Shown: one piece after another, positions 35,808 through 44,088 of the stretch
Numbering within the stretch: the stretch's first letter is position 1
Layout: every line of letters begins with the position of its first letter
NCBI RefSeq assembly: GCF_013408555.1
Contig: NZ_JACBZN010000001.1
Location: 2,232,001-2,296,000, forward strand
Length of the DNA: 64,000 bases
Reading direction: 5' to 3'
Origin: Aeromicrobium tamlense
Lineage (GTDB): Bacteria > Actinomycetota > Actinomycetes > Propionibacteriales > Nocardioidaceae
Translations under genes and position numbers: made by a program
Notes under the pieces: model-generated
Told to the model about the DNA's origin: nothing
Databases searched by the model: none
Seen by the model: only the letters and a program-made list of their open reading frames with translations

Positions 35808-36562
35808 CGGGCCCCGACCAGGACGCGGGCGACGGCGCGGTAGGCGTCGGCCCCCTTGTGGGCACGCGCCGTGCTGAGGATCGAGCGGCCGATCGCGGGC
35901 GCCTCGGCGAAGCGGATGGTCTTGGGGATCGGGGGCTCGAGGACCTCGAGGTCGTAGGTGTCGCCGATGGCCGCCAGGACGTTGCGCGCGTGCGCGGTGC
36001 GGCCGTCGTACATCGTGGCCAGCACGCCGCGGATCACCAGATCGGGATTGATGAACTGGCGCACGTCGTGGATGGTGTCGAGCAGCTGGCCGACGCCGCG
36101 GTGCGAGAGCGTCTCGGCCTGCAGCGGGATGACCACCTCGTCGGCGGCCGACAGCGCGCCCACCGTGAGCACGCCCAGCGCGGGCGGGCAGTCCAGCAGG
36201 ATCCAGTCGTAGTCGTCGGCGATCTTCGCCAGCGCGACCCGCAGCCGCTGCTCGCGGCCGGTGCGGGTGACGAGGTTCTCCTCGGCCTCGGCCAGCGCGA
36301 TGTTCGCCGGTAGCAGGTCCAGGCCCTCCTCGGTGGTGACGATCGCGTCGCCGGCGGGCGCCTTGCCCAGCAGCACCTCGGCGATCGTGACGTCGAGCTC
36401 CTCGGGGTCGATGCCGAGGGAGAACGTGAGGCTGCCCTGCGGATCGAGGTCGACCAGGAGCACGCGCTGTCGCTCCTCGAGGAGCGCGGCCCCGAGCGAC
36501 GCGACGCTGGTGGTCTTGGCGACGCCGCCCTTCTGGTTGGCGAGGGCCACGGTGGTGGTCAC
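35804..36562 (-). CDS. ParA/Soj-like ATPase
   Basis: The 252-aa protein is a deviant-Walker ATPase: KGGVAKTTS with the signature Lys at the start of the P-loop (10-18), VDLDPQGSL, and LLDCPPALG. It matches Rv3213c, a second ParA-like protein encoded away from the parAB locus near oriC. No ParB gene is adjacent, so its cargo is unknown. GTG 36562 fits the usual N-terminus TTTVALANQKGG. Its stop overlaps the L,D-transpeptidase start. Confidence 0.9.
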   Translation of the reverse strand: MTTTVALANQKGGVAKTTSVASLGAALLEERQRVLLVDLDPQGSLTFSLGIDPEELDVTIAEVLLGKAPAGDAIVTTEEGLDLLPANIALAEAEENLVTRTGREQRLRVALAKIADDYDWILLDCPPALGVLTVGALSAADEVVIPLQAETLSHRGVGQLLDTIHDVRQFINPDLVIRGVLATMYDGRTAHARNVLAAIGDTYDLEVLEPPIPKTIRFAEAPAIGRSILSTARAHKGADAYRAVARVLVGAR

Positions 36563-36639
36563 GCGGCAATTGTGCCATCGACGGGCGACCGTCGGGACGC
36601 GGACGAGCGCGCGTCCGCCACGTGAACCCGCCGGCTGCC

Positions 36640-36645
36640 TAGCGT
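36640..36645 (+). promoter_or_regulatory. -10 box for leaderless ABC ATPase transcript
   Basis: TAGCGT ends 6 nt before ATG 36652. This supports 36652 as the original start of the ABC gene, which is now out of frame with the rest. Confidence 0.5.
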
Positions 36646-36721
36646 GGCGGCATGGACGACGTGGTGGCCGTGCGCGGTCTCGTGAAGATCGTTCCGCGCG
36701 CTGGACGCGTTCGACCTGACC

Positions 36722-37552
36722 GTGAAGGCGGGCGAGGTGCACGGGTTCCTCGGCCCGAACGGGGCCGGCAAGTCCACGGCGCTCCGCTGCCTGCTGGGCC
36801 TCCTGCGTCACGACGCCGGCACCGCGACGGTGCTCGGGCTGGACCCGTGGAGCGACACGGTCGCCCTGCACCGGCGACTGGCGTACGTGCCGGGCGACGT
36901 CGTGCTGTGGCCGAACCTGACCGGCGGCGAGATCGTCGACCTGCTGCTGCGGACCCGCGGCTTCGAGCCGCGCCGCACGCGCCGGGACGAGCTGGTCGAC
37001 GCGTTCGAGCTCGACCCCGCGAAGCGGGCCCGCGCGTACTCGAAGGGCAACCGGCAGAAGGTGGCGCTGGTCGCCGCCCTGGCCGCGCCCAGCGACCTGC
37101 TGCTCCTGGACGAGCCGACGTCCGGGCTCGACCCGCTGATGGAGCAGGTGTTCGTCGGCTGCGTGGCCGAGCACCGCGCGGCCGGGTCCACCGTGCTCTT
37201 GTCGAGCCACGTCCTCGGCGAGGTCGAGCGACTGGCCGACAGCGTCACGATCATCCGCGAGGGCCGCACCGTGGAGAGCGGCGCCTTGGCCGACCTGCGT
37301 CACCTGCGCCGCAGCCGCGTGACGGCGACCGTCGCCCGGCCCGAGGCGGTCGCGGGGCTGCGGCTCGACGGCGTGCACGACGTCCGCGTCGAGGGCTGCA
37401 CCGTGTCGTGCACCGTAGATGCCGAGGCGATGACACCGCTGCTGGGCGCCCTGGCCGGGGCCCAGGTCGAGTCGCTCACCAGCACGCCGCCGACGCTGGA
37501 GGAGCTGTTCCTCGACGCCTACCAGTCCACTCCGGCCGAGCAGGTCCCATGA
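36722..37552 (+). CDS. ABC transporter ATP-binding protein (5' end frameshifted)
   Basis: The 276-aa frame holds Walker A (GPNGAGKST), Q-loop, a signature reading YSKGNRQK, Walker B (LLLLDEPTSGLD) and the H-loop (SSHVLGEV), typical of drug/antibiotic exporter ATPases. The first strand is missing. MDDVVAVRGLVK, clearly the normal N-terminus with a leaderless promoter, is encoded from ATG 36652 in a different frame, and this frame has a TGA at 36683 before resuming as RSFRALDAFDLTVKAGEV. So a frameshift (net loss of 2, or gain of 1, mod 3) lies around 36683-36695. GTG 36722 is the only usable start and loses the adenine-stacking A-loop. It could be a sequencing error. ATGA-coupled to the permease. 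Confidence 0.75.
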   Translation: MKAGEVHGFLGPNGAGKSTALRCLLGLLRHDAGTATVLGLDPWSDTVALHRRLAYVPGDVVLWPNLTGGEIVDLLLRTRGFEPRRTRRDELVDAFELDPAKRARAYSKGNRQKVALVAALAAPSDLLLLDEPTSGLDPLMEQVFVGCVAEHRAAGSTVLLSSHVLGEVERLADSVTIIREGRTVESGALADLRHLRRSRVTATVARPEAVAGLRLDGVHDVRVEGCTVSCTVDAEAMTPLLGALAGAQVESLTSTPPTLEELFLDAYQSTPAEQVP

Positions 37553-39129
37553 GCCAGACCTTGGCCGGCGCGCCCACGCTGCTGCGGCTGGCGGTGCGAC
37601 GCGACCGGTGGTCGATCCCCGCGTGGCTCGCGGTCCTGACGCTCGTGTGCGGCACGTCGGCGGCGGTCACCCCGGGCCTCTACCCGACCGAGGCCGACCG
37701 GGTGGCCGCGGCGGCCGGTCTCAACGCGAGCGCCGGCATCGTCGCCCTCTACGGACCCGTCCTCGACCCGACGAGCCTCGGCGAGCTCGCGATGACCAAG
37801 ATGACCGTGACCTACTCGGTCCTGGTCGCCGTGATGACGCTGTTCCTCGTCCGCCGACACACGCGGAGCGAGGAGGAGACCGGTCGCGCCGAGCTCCTCG
37901 GCGGCGCCGGCGTCGGACGGCTCGCGCCGCTGGTCACCGCGCTCGGCCTCGCGGCCGTGGTCTCCGCCCTCCTCGGGCTGCTCGTCGCCGTGACGAACGC
38001 CCTCGCGGGCCTGCCGTGGACCGGCTCGGTGGCGTTCGGCGCGGCATGGGCCGGGACGGGACTCGTGGGAGCGGCGATCACCGCCGTGTGCTGCCAGGTC
38101 TCGGCGAGCGCCCGCACGTGCGCCGGGCTCGCCGCCGCGGTCCTCGCGGTCCTGTTCGTCGCCAGGGCCGCCGGTGACGCCTCCGGCGCGGAGTGGCTGA
38201 GCTGGCTGTCGCCGTTCGGGTGGAACACGCGCCTGCAGGCCTACGGGGACACCCGGTGGTGGGTGCTGGGCCTGTACGTCGCGCTGGCCGTCGCGGCGGC
38301 CGCCGTCGCGGTCGCGCTCGCGGCCCGGCGCGACCTCGGCGCGGGCCTGCTCGCGCCGCGGCCGGGTCCGGCCCGAGGTCCGGGCTGGCTCGCCGGTCCC
38401 CTCGCCCTCGGCGTGAGGTCCCACGTGGCGCCGCTGTGGGGCTGGACGGCCGCGGTCGCGCTGATGGGACTGCTGTTCGGCGCGATCTCGCCGAACCTCG
38501 ACGGCATCCTGTCCGACGAGACCGAGCGCCTGCTGGAGGGGCTCGGCGGCACGGGTGCCCTGCGCGACACGATGATCGCGTCGATCGCCTCGATCGCGGC
38601 GCTCATCGTGTGCTGCTTCGGCATCACGATCCTGACCCACGCCGCGGACGACGAGCGCGACGGGCGCACCGAGATGGTCCTGTCCACGCGGGTGACCCGC
38701 GCCCGCGCGTACTGGTCGGTCGTGACGCTCGCGCTGGGCGGCGTCACGTGGCTGCTGCTCGTCGCGGGGCTCGCCCTGGCACTCGGCGTCCGGCAGGGCA
38801 CCGACCACTCCCCGGCCCGGATCGTCGAGGCGGCCCTCGGACAGGCGCCCGCCGCCTGGGTCACGGTGGCCGTCGGGGTGCTGCTGTTCGCGTGCCGAGC
38901 CCGCTGGGCCGTGGTCGGCTGGGGCGTCCTCGTCGCCTTCGGCACGCTGGGACAGATCGGGGAGCTCCTCGGCCTGCCCGACGCCGCCCTGTGGCTGTCG
39001 CCCTTCACGCACGTCCCCCACCTCCCGCTCGAGGGCGCCGATCCCGTGTCGACGCTGGCTCTCTCGGGTGTCGCGGCCGCCCTCCTCGGGGTGGGCTGGT
39101 GGGCCTACCGGGGCCGGGACCTCGCGTGA
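37549..39129 (+). CDS. ABC transporter permease, polyketide-antibiotic exporter type
   Basis: The 526-aa protein has about twelve membrane segments in two similar halves, like TnrB3/'exporter of polyketide antibiotics' permeases in actinobacteria. ATG 37549 overlaps the ATPase stop as ATGA, so both form one export system for a hydrophobic compound that cannot be named. An uninterrupted frame runs upstream of this ATG back to 36652, but between about 36690 and 37548 it is only an alternative frame of the ATPase gene. Confidence 0.87.
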   Translation: MSQTLAGAPTLLRLAVRRDRWSIPAWLAVLTLVCGTSAAVTPGLYPTEADRVAAAAGLNASAGIVALYGPVLDPTSLGELAMTKMTVTYSVLVAVMTLFLVRRHTRSEEETGRAELLGGAGVGRLAPLVTALGLAAVVSALLGLLVAVTNALAGLPWTGSVAFGAAWAGTGLVGAAITAVCCQVSASARTCAGLAAAVLAVLFVARAAGDASGAEWLSWLSPFGWNTRLQAYGDTRWWVLGLYVALAVAAAAVAVALAARRDLGAGLLAPRPGPARGPGWLAGPLALGVRSHVAPLWGWTAAVALMGLLFGAISPNLDGILSDETERLLEGLGGTGALRDTMIASIASIAALIVCCFGITILTHAADDERDGRTEMVLSTRVTRARAYWSVVTLALGGVTWLLLVAGLALALGVRQGTDHSPARIVEAALGQAPAAWVTVAVGVLLFACRARWAVVGWGVLVAFGTLGQIGELLGLPDAALWLSPFTHVPHLPLEGADPVSTLALSGVAAALLGVGWWAYRGRDLA

Positions 39130-39146
39130 CTGGCATGCTGGGCTCC

Positions 39147-39905
39147 ATGACCCGCACGGCCCTGATCACCGGCGCCACCGCCGGCATCGGAAACGCGTTC
39201 GCCCGGCAGCTGGCGCGACGGGGGACGAACCTCGTCCTCGTCGCCCGAGACACCGTCCGGCTGGAGCAGGTCGCGGCCGAGCTGACCGACGCGCACCGGG
39301 TCGAGGTCGAGGTCATCACCGCCGACCTCACCACCCTGCAGGGCATGGATCGCGTCGCCGACCGCCTGTCCGAGTCCGGCCGCCCGATCGACCTGCTGGT
39401 CAACAACGCCGGCGCCTCGCTCGCCGGCTGGTTCGGCACCACCGACATCGCCGACGAGGACCGCCAGCTCGACCTGCTGGTGCGAGCCCCGATGCACCTC
39501 ATGGACGCCGCCATCAAGTCGATGTCCGGACGCGGACAGGGCGGGATCATCAACGTCGCCAGCGTCGCCGCGTTCACCCCGCGGGGGGCCTACTCCGCGC
39601 ACAAGGCATGGCTCGTGAACCTCTCCCAGTGGGCCAACTGGCACTACTCCGACGTGGGCATCACCGTGCAGGCGCTGTGCCCGGGTTTCACCCGCACCGA
39701 GTTCCACCAGCGGATGGGCGCCGAGATCGGCGACGTGCCGCGGTGGATGTGGCTCAAGGCCGACGCCGTCGTCAAGGGCTCGCTGCGCGACCTCGAGCGC
39801 GGCAAGGCGATCTCCGTGCCGTCGGCGCGGTACAAGGTCCTCGCCGCGATCGCCCGCCATGCTCCGGCCACGGTGGTCGCGAAGATCGCGCAGCGGGGTC
39901 GATGA
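39147..39905 (+). CDS. Short-chain dehydrogenase/reductase
   Basis: The 252-aa classical SDR has the NAD(P) loop TGATAGIG (8-15), NNAG (about 86-89), catalytic Ser in NVASVAAF and the YSAHK active site (about 151-155). Substrate unknown. ATG 39147 is used; another ATG 12 nt upstream (39135) is in frame. It follows the permease by 17 bp and precedes an alpha/beta hydrolase by 4 bp, so the genes are probably co-transcribed. Confidence 0.88.
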   Translation: MTRTALITGATAGIGNAFARQLARRGTNLVLVARDTVRLEQVAAELTDAHRVEVEVITADLTTLQGMDRVADRLSESGRPIDLLVNNAGASLAGWFGTTDIADEDRQLDLLVRAPMHLMDAAIKSMSGRGQGGIINVASVAAFTPRGAYSAHKAWLVNLSQWANWHYSDVGITVQALCPGFTRTEFHQRMGAEIGDVPRWMWLKADAVVKGSLRDLERGKAISVPSARYKVLAAIARHAPATVVAKIAQRGR

Positions 39906-39909
39906 CCCG

Positions 39910-40743
39910 GTGAGCGTTCCCAAGACCCTCGACATCCCCGAGGGCGTCGAGGTCCTCCGCGCCGAGACGTCCCGCACCGAGCACGCCGTGCACCTGGCCC
40001 GCGCCACCGGCGAGCGGCTCGGCTCGATCCTGCTCGTGCCCGGCTGGACCGGCAGCAAGGAGGACTTCACGCCCGTCCTGCCGCTGCTCGCGGCGCTCGG
40101 GTACGACGTCGTCGCCTTCGACCAGCGCGGGCAGTACGAGTCGCCCGGTGACCCGCTCGACGACTACTCGCTCGACGCGCTCGCCGAGGACGCGCTCGCC
40201 GTCGCCGACACCCTTCTCGAGGACGAGCGGTTCCACCTCTTGGGCCACTCGTTCGGCGGGCTCGTGGCGCAGACCCTGACGATCGCGCACCCGCAGCGGG
40301 TCCGCAGCCTCAGCCTGCTGTGCACGGGCCCGGGCGCGCTCGGCGACTCCCCCACCCGGCCGCTGCAGCGGATCGCCGCGGCGATCGGCAAGGTGCCGCT
40401 GCTCGACATCCACCAGCTGCGCGAGCAGGGCATCAAGCGCCCCGCGCAGATCACGGCCTTCCTCGCGAAGCGGTTCACGGCCAACGCGCCGGCCTCGCTC
40501 AAGGCGATGACACAGCACCTGCTGGACGCCCCCGACCGGGTGGACGAGGTCGCCGCCACCGGCGTGCCCGTGTGGGTCGCGCGCGGCGAGACCGACGACG
40601 CCTGGCCCCACGACGCGCAGGCCGAGATGGCCGAGCGCCTGGGCACCGAGATCGTCGTGCTGCCCTCCGCGGCCCACTCCCCCGCCGTCGAGGCCCCCGA
40701 GGAGCTCGTCGACGACTGGCGCGGCTTCCTGCTCGCCCACTGA
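39910..40743 (+). CDS. Alpha/beta hydrolase
   Basis: The 277-aa protein has the alpha/beta-hydrolase fold. The oxyanion region is VPGWTGSKEDF, the nucleophile elbow is GHSFGG (about 112-117), the acid is in ARGETDDAW, and the His is in AAHSPAVE. The GTG start 4 bp after the SDR stop was chosen; an in-frame ATG at 39859 lies inside the SDR gene. Substrate unknown. Confidence 0.87.
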   Translation: MSVPKTLDIPEGVEVLRAETSRTEHAVHLARATGERLGSILLVPGWTGSKEDFTPVLPLLAALGYDVVAFDQRGQYESPGDPLDDYSLDALAEDALAVADTLLEDERFHLLGHSFGGLVAQTLTIAHPQRVRSLSLLCTGPGALGDSPTRPLQRIAAAIGKVPLLDIHQLREQGIKRPAQITAFLAKRFTANAPASLKAMTQHLLDAPDRVDEVAATGVPVWVARGETDDAWPHDAQAEMAERLGTEIVVLPSAAHSPAVEAPEELVDDWRGFLLAH

Positions 40744-40764
40744 CGCCTTCCGGAGCCGCGGCGG

Positions 40765-41049
40765 TCAGCCGACGATGGCGCGGAGGGCCTCGACGTGGCC
40801 GCGGTAGGCGGCGCGGCCTGCCTTGGTGAAGGCGGCCCAGGAGCGGACCCGACCGGCGCGGGTGGCCTTGGTGACCTTGACGTAGCCGGCGTCCTCGAGC
40901 GCCTTGACCTGCTTGCTCAGCACCGACTCGCTCACGTCGAGCCGCTCGCGCAGCAGCGCGAACTCCGTCTTGTCGACGGTGTCGAGGATCGCGCAGATCT
41001 GCAGCCGGTGCGGGGCGTGGATCAGCGGGTCGAATCCGTCCGAGCTCAC
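40765..41049 (-). CDS. Winged-helix transcriptional regulator (HTH_34 type)
   Basis: The 94-aa protein is a single winged-helix domain (HAPHRLQICAILDTVDKTEF, VSESVLSKQVKALEDAGYV, then the wing KVTKATRAGRVRSW), as in small MarR/ArsR-related regulators of the HTH_34 family. GTG 41049 overlaps the stop of the upstream membrane-protein gene (GTGA), so the two are co-translated. Repeated GACTTTCC-type sites in the promoter (41491-41564) are the likely operators. Confidence 0.85.
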   Translation of the reverse strand: MSSDGFDPLIHAPHRLQICAILDTVDKTEFALLRERLDVSESVLSKQVKALEDAGYVKVTKATRAGRVRSWAAFTKAGRAAYRGHVEALRAIVG

Positions 41050-41474
41050 GGCTGCTCCTCGATGCTGCGCACCCAGTCGGCGTCCCAGCGCGGACCGAGC
41101 ACGGCCCACGTCGCGGTGGTCACCAGCGCGGCCACGGCCGCGACCACGGGCCCGAGGAACGCCAGGCCGAGCGAGACCAGCGAGACGGCCACCATCAGCC
41201 ACGCACGCCAGGCGCCCGGCTCGCGCAGCGTCGCGAACGTGACGATGCCCGTGTGCTTCGTGTACCAGGTCATCGCCCCGAAGGTCGTCGCCAGGCCGAC
41301 CGCGTAGAGCAGCCAGCGGACCCAGCCGTCGAGCCCCAACCCGAGGATCACGAGCCCCATCCCGAAGCCCGCCACCGCGTAGTAGCCACGCGGGCTCGCA
41401 GCCCGGTGCGCCGTCTCGCGCCGCGTGGCGGCGATCTGCTCGAGCGCCTCTCGCGCCTCGTCCCGTTCCGTCAT
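41046..41474 (-). CDS. Four-TM membrane protein coupled to the HTH_34 regulator
   Basis: The 142-aa protein has a charged N-terminus (TERDEAREALEQIAATRRET) and four hydrophobic helices arranged as two pairs with a short loop (YTKHTGIVT). ATG 41474 has GGAGG upstream. This regulator/membrane-protein pairing is common in actinobacteria, but no function is established to my knowledge. The membrane protein might sense a signal and act on the regulator, or be its target. Confidence 0.75.
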   Translation of the reverse strand: MTERDEAREALEQIAATRRETAHRAASPRGYYAVAGFGMGLVILGLGLDGWVRWLLYAVGLATTFGAMTWYTKHTGIVTFATLREPGAWRAWLMVAVSLVSLGLAFLGPVVAAVAALVTTATWAVLGPRWDADWVRSIEEQP

Positions 41475-41490
41475 GATGCCTCCGTCTCGA

Positions 41491-41564
41491 CTTGCCAACA
41501 CGGAAAGTCTAGACCCCGACTTTCCATTGTGGCAAGCCACTGCGGCAAGCCGATACGGAAAGTC
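41491..41564 (-). promoter_or_regulatory. Repeated operator-like sites upstream of the regulator operon
   Basis: Three related sites occur. 41491-41509 and 41518-41536 form an inverted pair CTTGCCA-N4-GGAAAGTC (identical outer 15 of 19 bases). A third, GCCGATACGGAAAGTC (41549-41564), repeats the same half. They overlap the expected promoter and the end of the PHP gene. Confidence 0.6.
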
Positions 41565-42387
41565 AGCCGAGGAGGCGCTCCAGCTGCTCGGGATCGGTGA
41601 GGTTCGCGCCGAGGTGGAACGCGGAGCCCTTGCCGGTGCCGTGGTGGTCGCTGGAGCCCGTCCGGGCGAGGTCGAGGTCGGCGGCGATGGCCGCGAGCTC
41701 GGCGCGGGCGCGGGCGTCGTGGTCGGGGTGGTCGACCTCGATGCCGGCGAGGCCGACCTCCGCGAGCTCGGCCAGCAGGTCGGGGGTGACCTTGCCGCGG
41801 CTGTCGCGCGCCCAGGCGTGGGCGATCACGGGCCGTCCGCCCGCCTCGCGCACGAGCCGCACGGCGTCGAAGAGGCTCGCGGCGTAGCGCGCGACGTACG
41901 CGGGCTTGCCGGGAACGAGCCAGTCGCGGAACGCCTCGTCGCGGTCCTGGATGTAGCCCTTGGCGATCATCGCGTCGGCCACGTGCGGGCGCCCCCACGC
42001 GGCGGCGTCGCCGGCCACCGCCAGCACCTCCTGCTCGGTGAGCGGCATCCCCAGCGCCGCGAGCTTGTCGAGGATCCGCGGCAGGCGCTGGTTGCGGCCA
42101 CCCAGCACGCGCTCCAGCTCCTCCACGAGCGGCGCGTACGTCGGGTCGAACTCGTAGCCCAGCAGGTGCACGCTGAGCCCCTCGAACTGCGTGGAGATCT
42201 CGATGCCGCGGATGAGCCGCAGGCCCACCTCGTCGGCGGCCTCCTGCGCCTCGGCCCAGCCCTCGGTCGCGTCGTGGTCGGTGAGGGCGATCGCGTCGAG
42301 TCCCTCGGCCTTCGCCTTGCGCACGAGGTCGCCGGGCGTGTCGGTGCCGTCGGACCGCGTCGAGTGGGTGTGGAGGTCGATGCGCAC
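41563..42387 (-). CDS. PHP domain phosphoesterase (RNase AM/YciV-like)
   Basis: The 274-aa protein has the PHP metal motifs HTHSTRSDGT (6-15), LTDHD (about 35-39), the REWG-like RGIEIS, a HAWARD segment and the terminal SSDHHGTG. This set fits the YciV/TrpH group, which hydrolyses 3',5'-nucleoside bisphosphate and trims 5' ends of RNA. The GTG start lies 7 nt after a TAGTCT -10 box. Confidence 0.88.
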   Translation of the reverse strand: MRIDLHTHSTRSDGTDTPGDLVRKAKAEGLDAIALTDHDATEGWAEAQEAADEVGLRLIRGIEISTQFEGLSVHLLGYEFDPTYAPLVEELERVLGGRNQRLPRILDKLAALGMPLTEQEVLAVAGDAAAWGRPHVADAMIAKGYIQDRDEAFRDWLVPGKPAYVARYAASLFDAVRLVREAGGRPVIAHAWARDSRGKVTPDLLAELAEVGLAGIEVDHPDHDARARAELAAIAADLDLARTGSSDHHGTGKGSAFHLGANLTDPEQLERLLG

Positions 42388-42394
42388 GTTCAGA

Positions 42395-42400
42395 AGACTA
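42395..42400 (-). promoter_or_regulatory. -10 box for leaderless PHP transcript
   Basis: TAGTCT on the minus strand ends 7 nt before GTG 42387, within the 3' end of the histidine phosphatase gene. Confidence 0.55.
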
Positions 42401-43003
42401 GGCCCTGCTCGCGCGACCGCCCTGCTGGACGTTCCACTGCTGGACCACCGGCTGACCCCGGTCGTCGCCGAGCACCGAGTAGGTCGCCGTGTCGATCGCG
42501 AACACCCGTCCGTCGGCCACCTCGAGGCCCAGCCAGCGCGCCGCCAGGACGCGCAGCGAGTGCGCGTGGGCGAACACCAGCGTGCGCCCGCCGAGCGACC
42601 GCGCCCGCTCCACCACGCGGTCGAGGCGCGCGCCGAGCTGCTCGGCCGTCTCTCCCCCGGGCGTCGGGTGCGACCACACGGTCCAGTCCGGCACGGTCTG
42701 GCGGATCTGCTGCGTCGTGATGCCCTCGTACTCGCCGTAGTTCCACTCGACGACGTCCTCGACCACCTCGGGCTCGAAGCCGGCCAGCTCGGCCGTCACG
42801 AGCGCGCGACGCCGCGGGCTGCTCCAGACGCGGTCGAACCGCACGCCCGACAGCTGCGGGCGCAGCGCCTCGGCCTGCTCGCGCCCGAGGGCGGTCAGCT
42901 CGACGTCGGTGACCGACGTGTGCTTCCACGAGCGGCTCCACTCCGTCTCGCCGTGACGGACGAGCCACAGCTCGCTGGTCTCGGGCTCCTGCTCGGCGCT
43001 CAT
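42398..43003 (-). CDS. Histidine phosphatase family protein
   Basis: The 201-aa protein has the RHG motif with phospho-accepting His (LVRHGETEWS, 14-23), the second Arg in SSPRRRA, Glu in WNYGEYEG and the second His in VFAHAHSLRVLA. This is a two-histidine phosphatase of the GpmB/CobC group; substrate unknown. It ends 10 bp before the PHP gene and is preceded closely by the MaoC gene on the same strand. Confidence 0.9.
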   Translation of the reverse strand: MSAEQEPETSELWLVRHGETEWSRSWKHTSVTDVELTALGREQAEALRPQLSGVRFDRVWSSPRRRALVTAELAGFEPEVVEDVVEWNYGEYEGITTQQIRQTVPDWTVWSHPTPGGETAEQLGARLDRVVERARSLGGRTLVFAHAHSLRVLAARWLGLEVADGRVFAIDTATYSVLGDDRGQPVVQQWNVQQGGRASRA

Positions 43004-43007
43004 GGAC

Positions 43008-44042
43008 TCAGCGTGGCACGAGGACCCAGTAGTCGAGGTCCAGCAGCACGCCAGGCGCGTACTTGCCGTCCTCGCCCCTGAGGGTCATCGCCTCGTCACG
43101 GCCCTTGGTGGCGACGAGCCGCAGCCGCAGCGCGCCGACGCCGGGCGCGGAGGTCTCGGCCTTGTCGAGCACCTCGCTCCACGCGTAGATCGTGTCGCCG
43201 GCGAACGCGGGCGACGTGTGCGCGCCGGCGTTGATCGCGGCGATCAGCTGGGCGTTCGCGAGACCGTTGAACGACAGGGCGCGCGCCAGCGAGATGACGT
43301 GGCCGCCGTAGACGAGGTTGTTGCCGTCGGGACGCGCCTCGACGTTGAAGTGCACCTTGGCCGTGTTCTGCCACAGGCGCGTGGCCTGCTGGTGCTCCGA
43401 GGCGGTGAGGGTGACGCCGTCGACGTGATCGATCCGCTCGCCGACCTCGTAGTCGTCGAACCGGTGCGGCTCGCCGGCGGCGACGAAGTCGTACCCGGTG
43501 AAGTCGAGCCCCTGCGGGACGACGAGTTCCTCAGGGGCCACGAACGGCGCCAGCTCGGGGATCACGGTCTCGGGCGCGGCGGCCTCGGTGTCGCGCTTGT
43601 GCACCATGACCCAGCGCGCCCAGTCCAGGACGACCTCGTCGCGCTGGTTCGTGGCGGTGGAGCGCACGTAGACGACGCCGGACTTGCCGTTGGAGTTCTG
43701 CTTCAGGCCGATGACCTCCGACGAGGTGGAGATCGTGTCGCCCGGGACGATCGGCGCGTGGAAGCGGCACTCCGCGTAGCCGAGGTTCGCGACCGCGTTG
43801 AGCGAGACGTCGGGCACGGTCTTGCCGAACGCGACGTGGAACCCGATGAGGTCCTCCACCGGGTGCGGGTCGAGGCCCACCGAGGCGGCGAACGCCGCGG
43901 ACGAGGGCACCGCGAACCGCGTGGGGTACAGCGAGCCGTAGACGGCGCGGTCACCCTCGGTGATCGTGCGCGGCGTGGCGTGCTGGATCACCTGTCCGAG
44001 CGTGAAGTCCTCGAAGAAGTTGCCCGGGTTCGTCTTGCTCAT
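43008..44042 (-). CDS. Two-domain MaoC family hydratase (mesaconyl-CoA hydratase-like)
   Basis: The 344-aa protein contains two hot-dog/MaoC domains: NFFEDFTLGQVIQHATPRTI at the N-terminus and HRFDDYEVGERIDH in the second half. Each starts with the typical strand, and GGHVISLARAL supports the fold. The double-MaoC length and sequence resemble beta-methylmalyl-CoA dehydratase / mesaconyl-CoA hydratase, which interconverts mesaconyl-CoA and methylmalyl-CoA. No other ethylmalonyl-CoA pathway gene is adjacent, so the substrate is uncertain. GAGGAC precedes the ATG. Confidence 0.82.
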   Translation of the reverse strand: MSKTNPGNFFEDFTLGQVIQHATPRTITEGDRAVYGSLYPTRFAVPSSAAFAASVGLDPHPVEDLIGFHVAFGKTVPDVSLNAVANLGYAECRFHAPIVPGDTISTSSEVIGLKQNSNGKSGVVYVRSTATNQRDEVVLDWARWVMVHKRDTEAAAPETVIPELAPFVAPEELVVPQGLDFTGYDFVAAGEPHRFDDYEVGERIDHVDGVTLTASEHQQATRLWQNTAKVHFNVEARPDGNNLVYGGHVISLARALSFNGLANAQLIAAINAGAHTSPAFAGDTIYAWSEVLDKAETSAPGVGALRLRLVATKGRDEAMTLRGEDGKYAPGVLLDLDYWVLVPR

Positions 44043-44088
44043 GTCGTCCTCACTGTCGCCGATGGTGCGGGACCATCATGGCGGATCG

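Noticed and set aside
35804..36562. parABS chromosome segregation locus
   Set aside because: Only a ParA-like gene is present, with no parB or parS-like sites nearby. The chromosomal pair normally sits by oriC.
36652..39129. Apparent 825-aa ATPase-permease fusion in one frame
   Set aside because: Between about 36690 and 37548 this frame is only an alternative reading of the ATPase gene, Arg/Pro-rich and without motifs. The permease has its own ATGA-coupled start at 37549.
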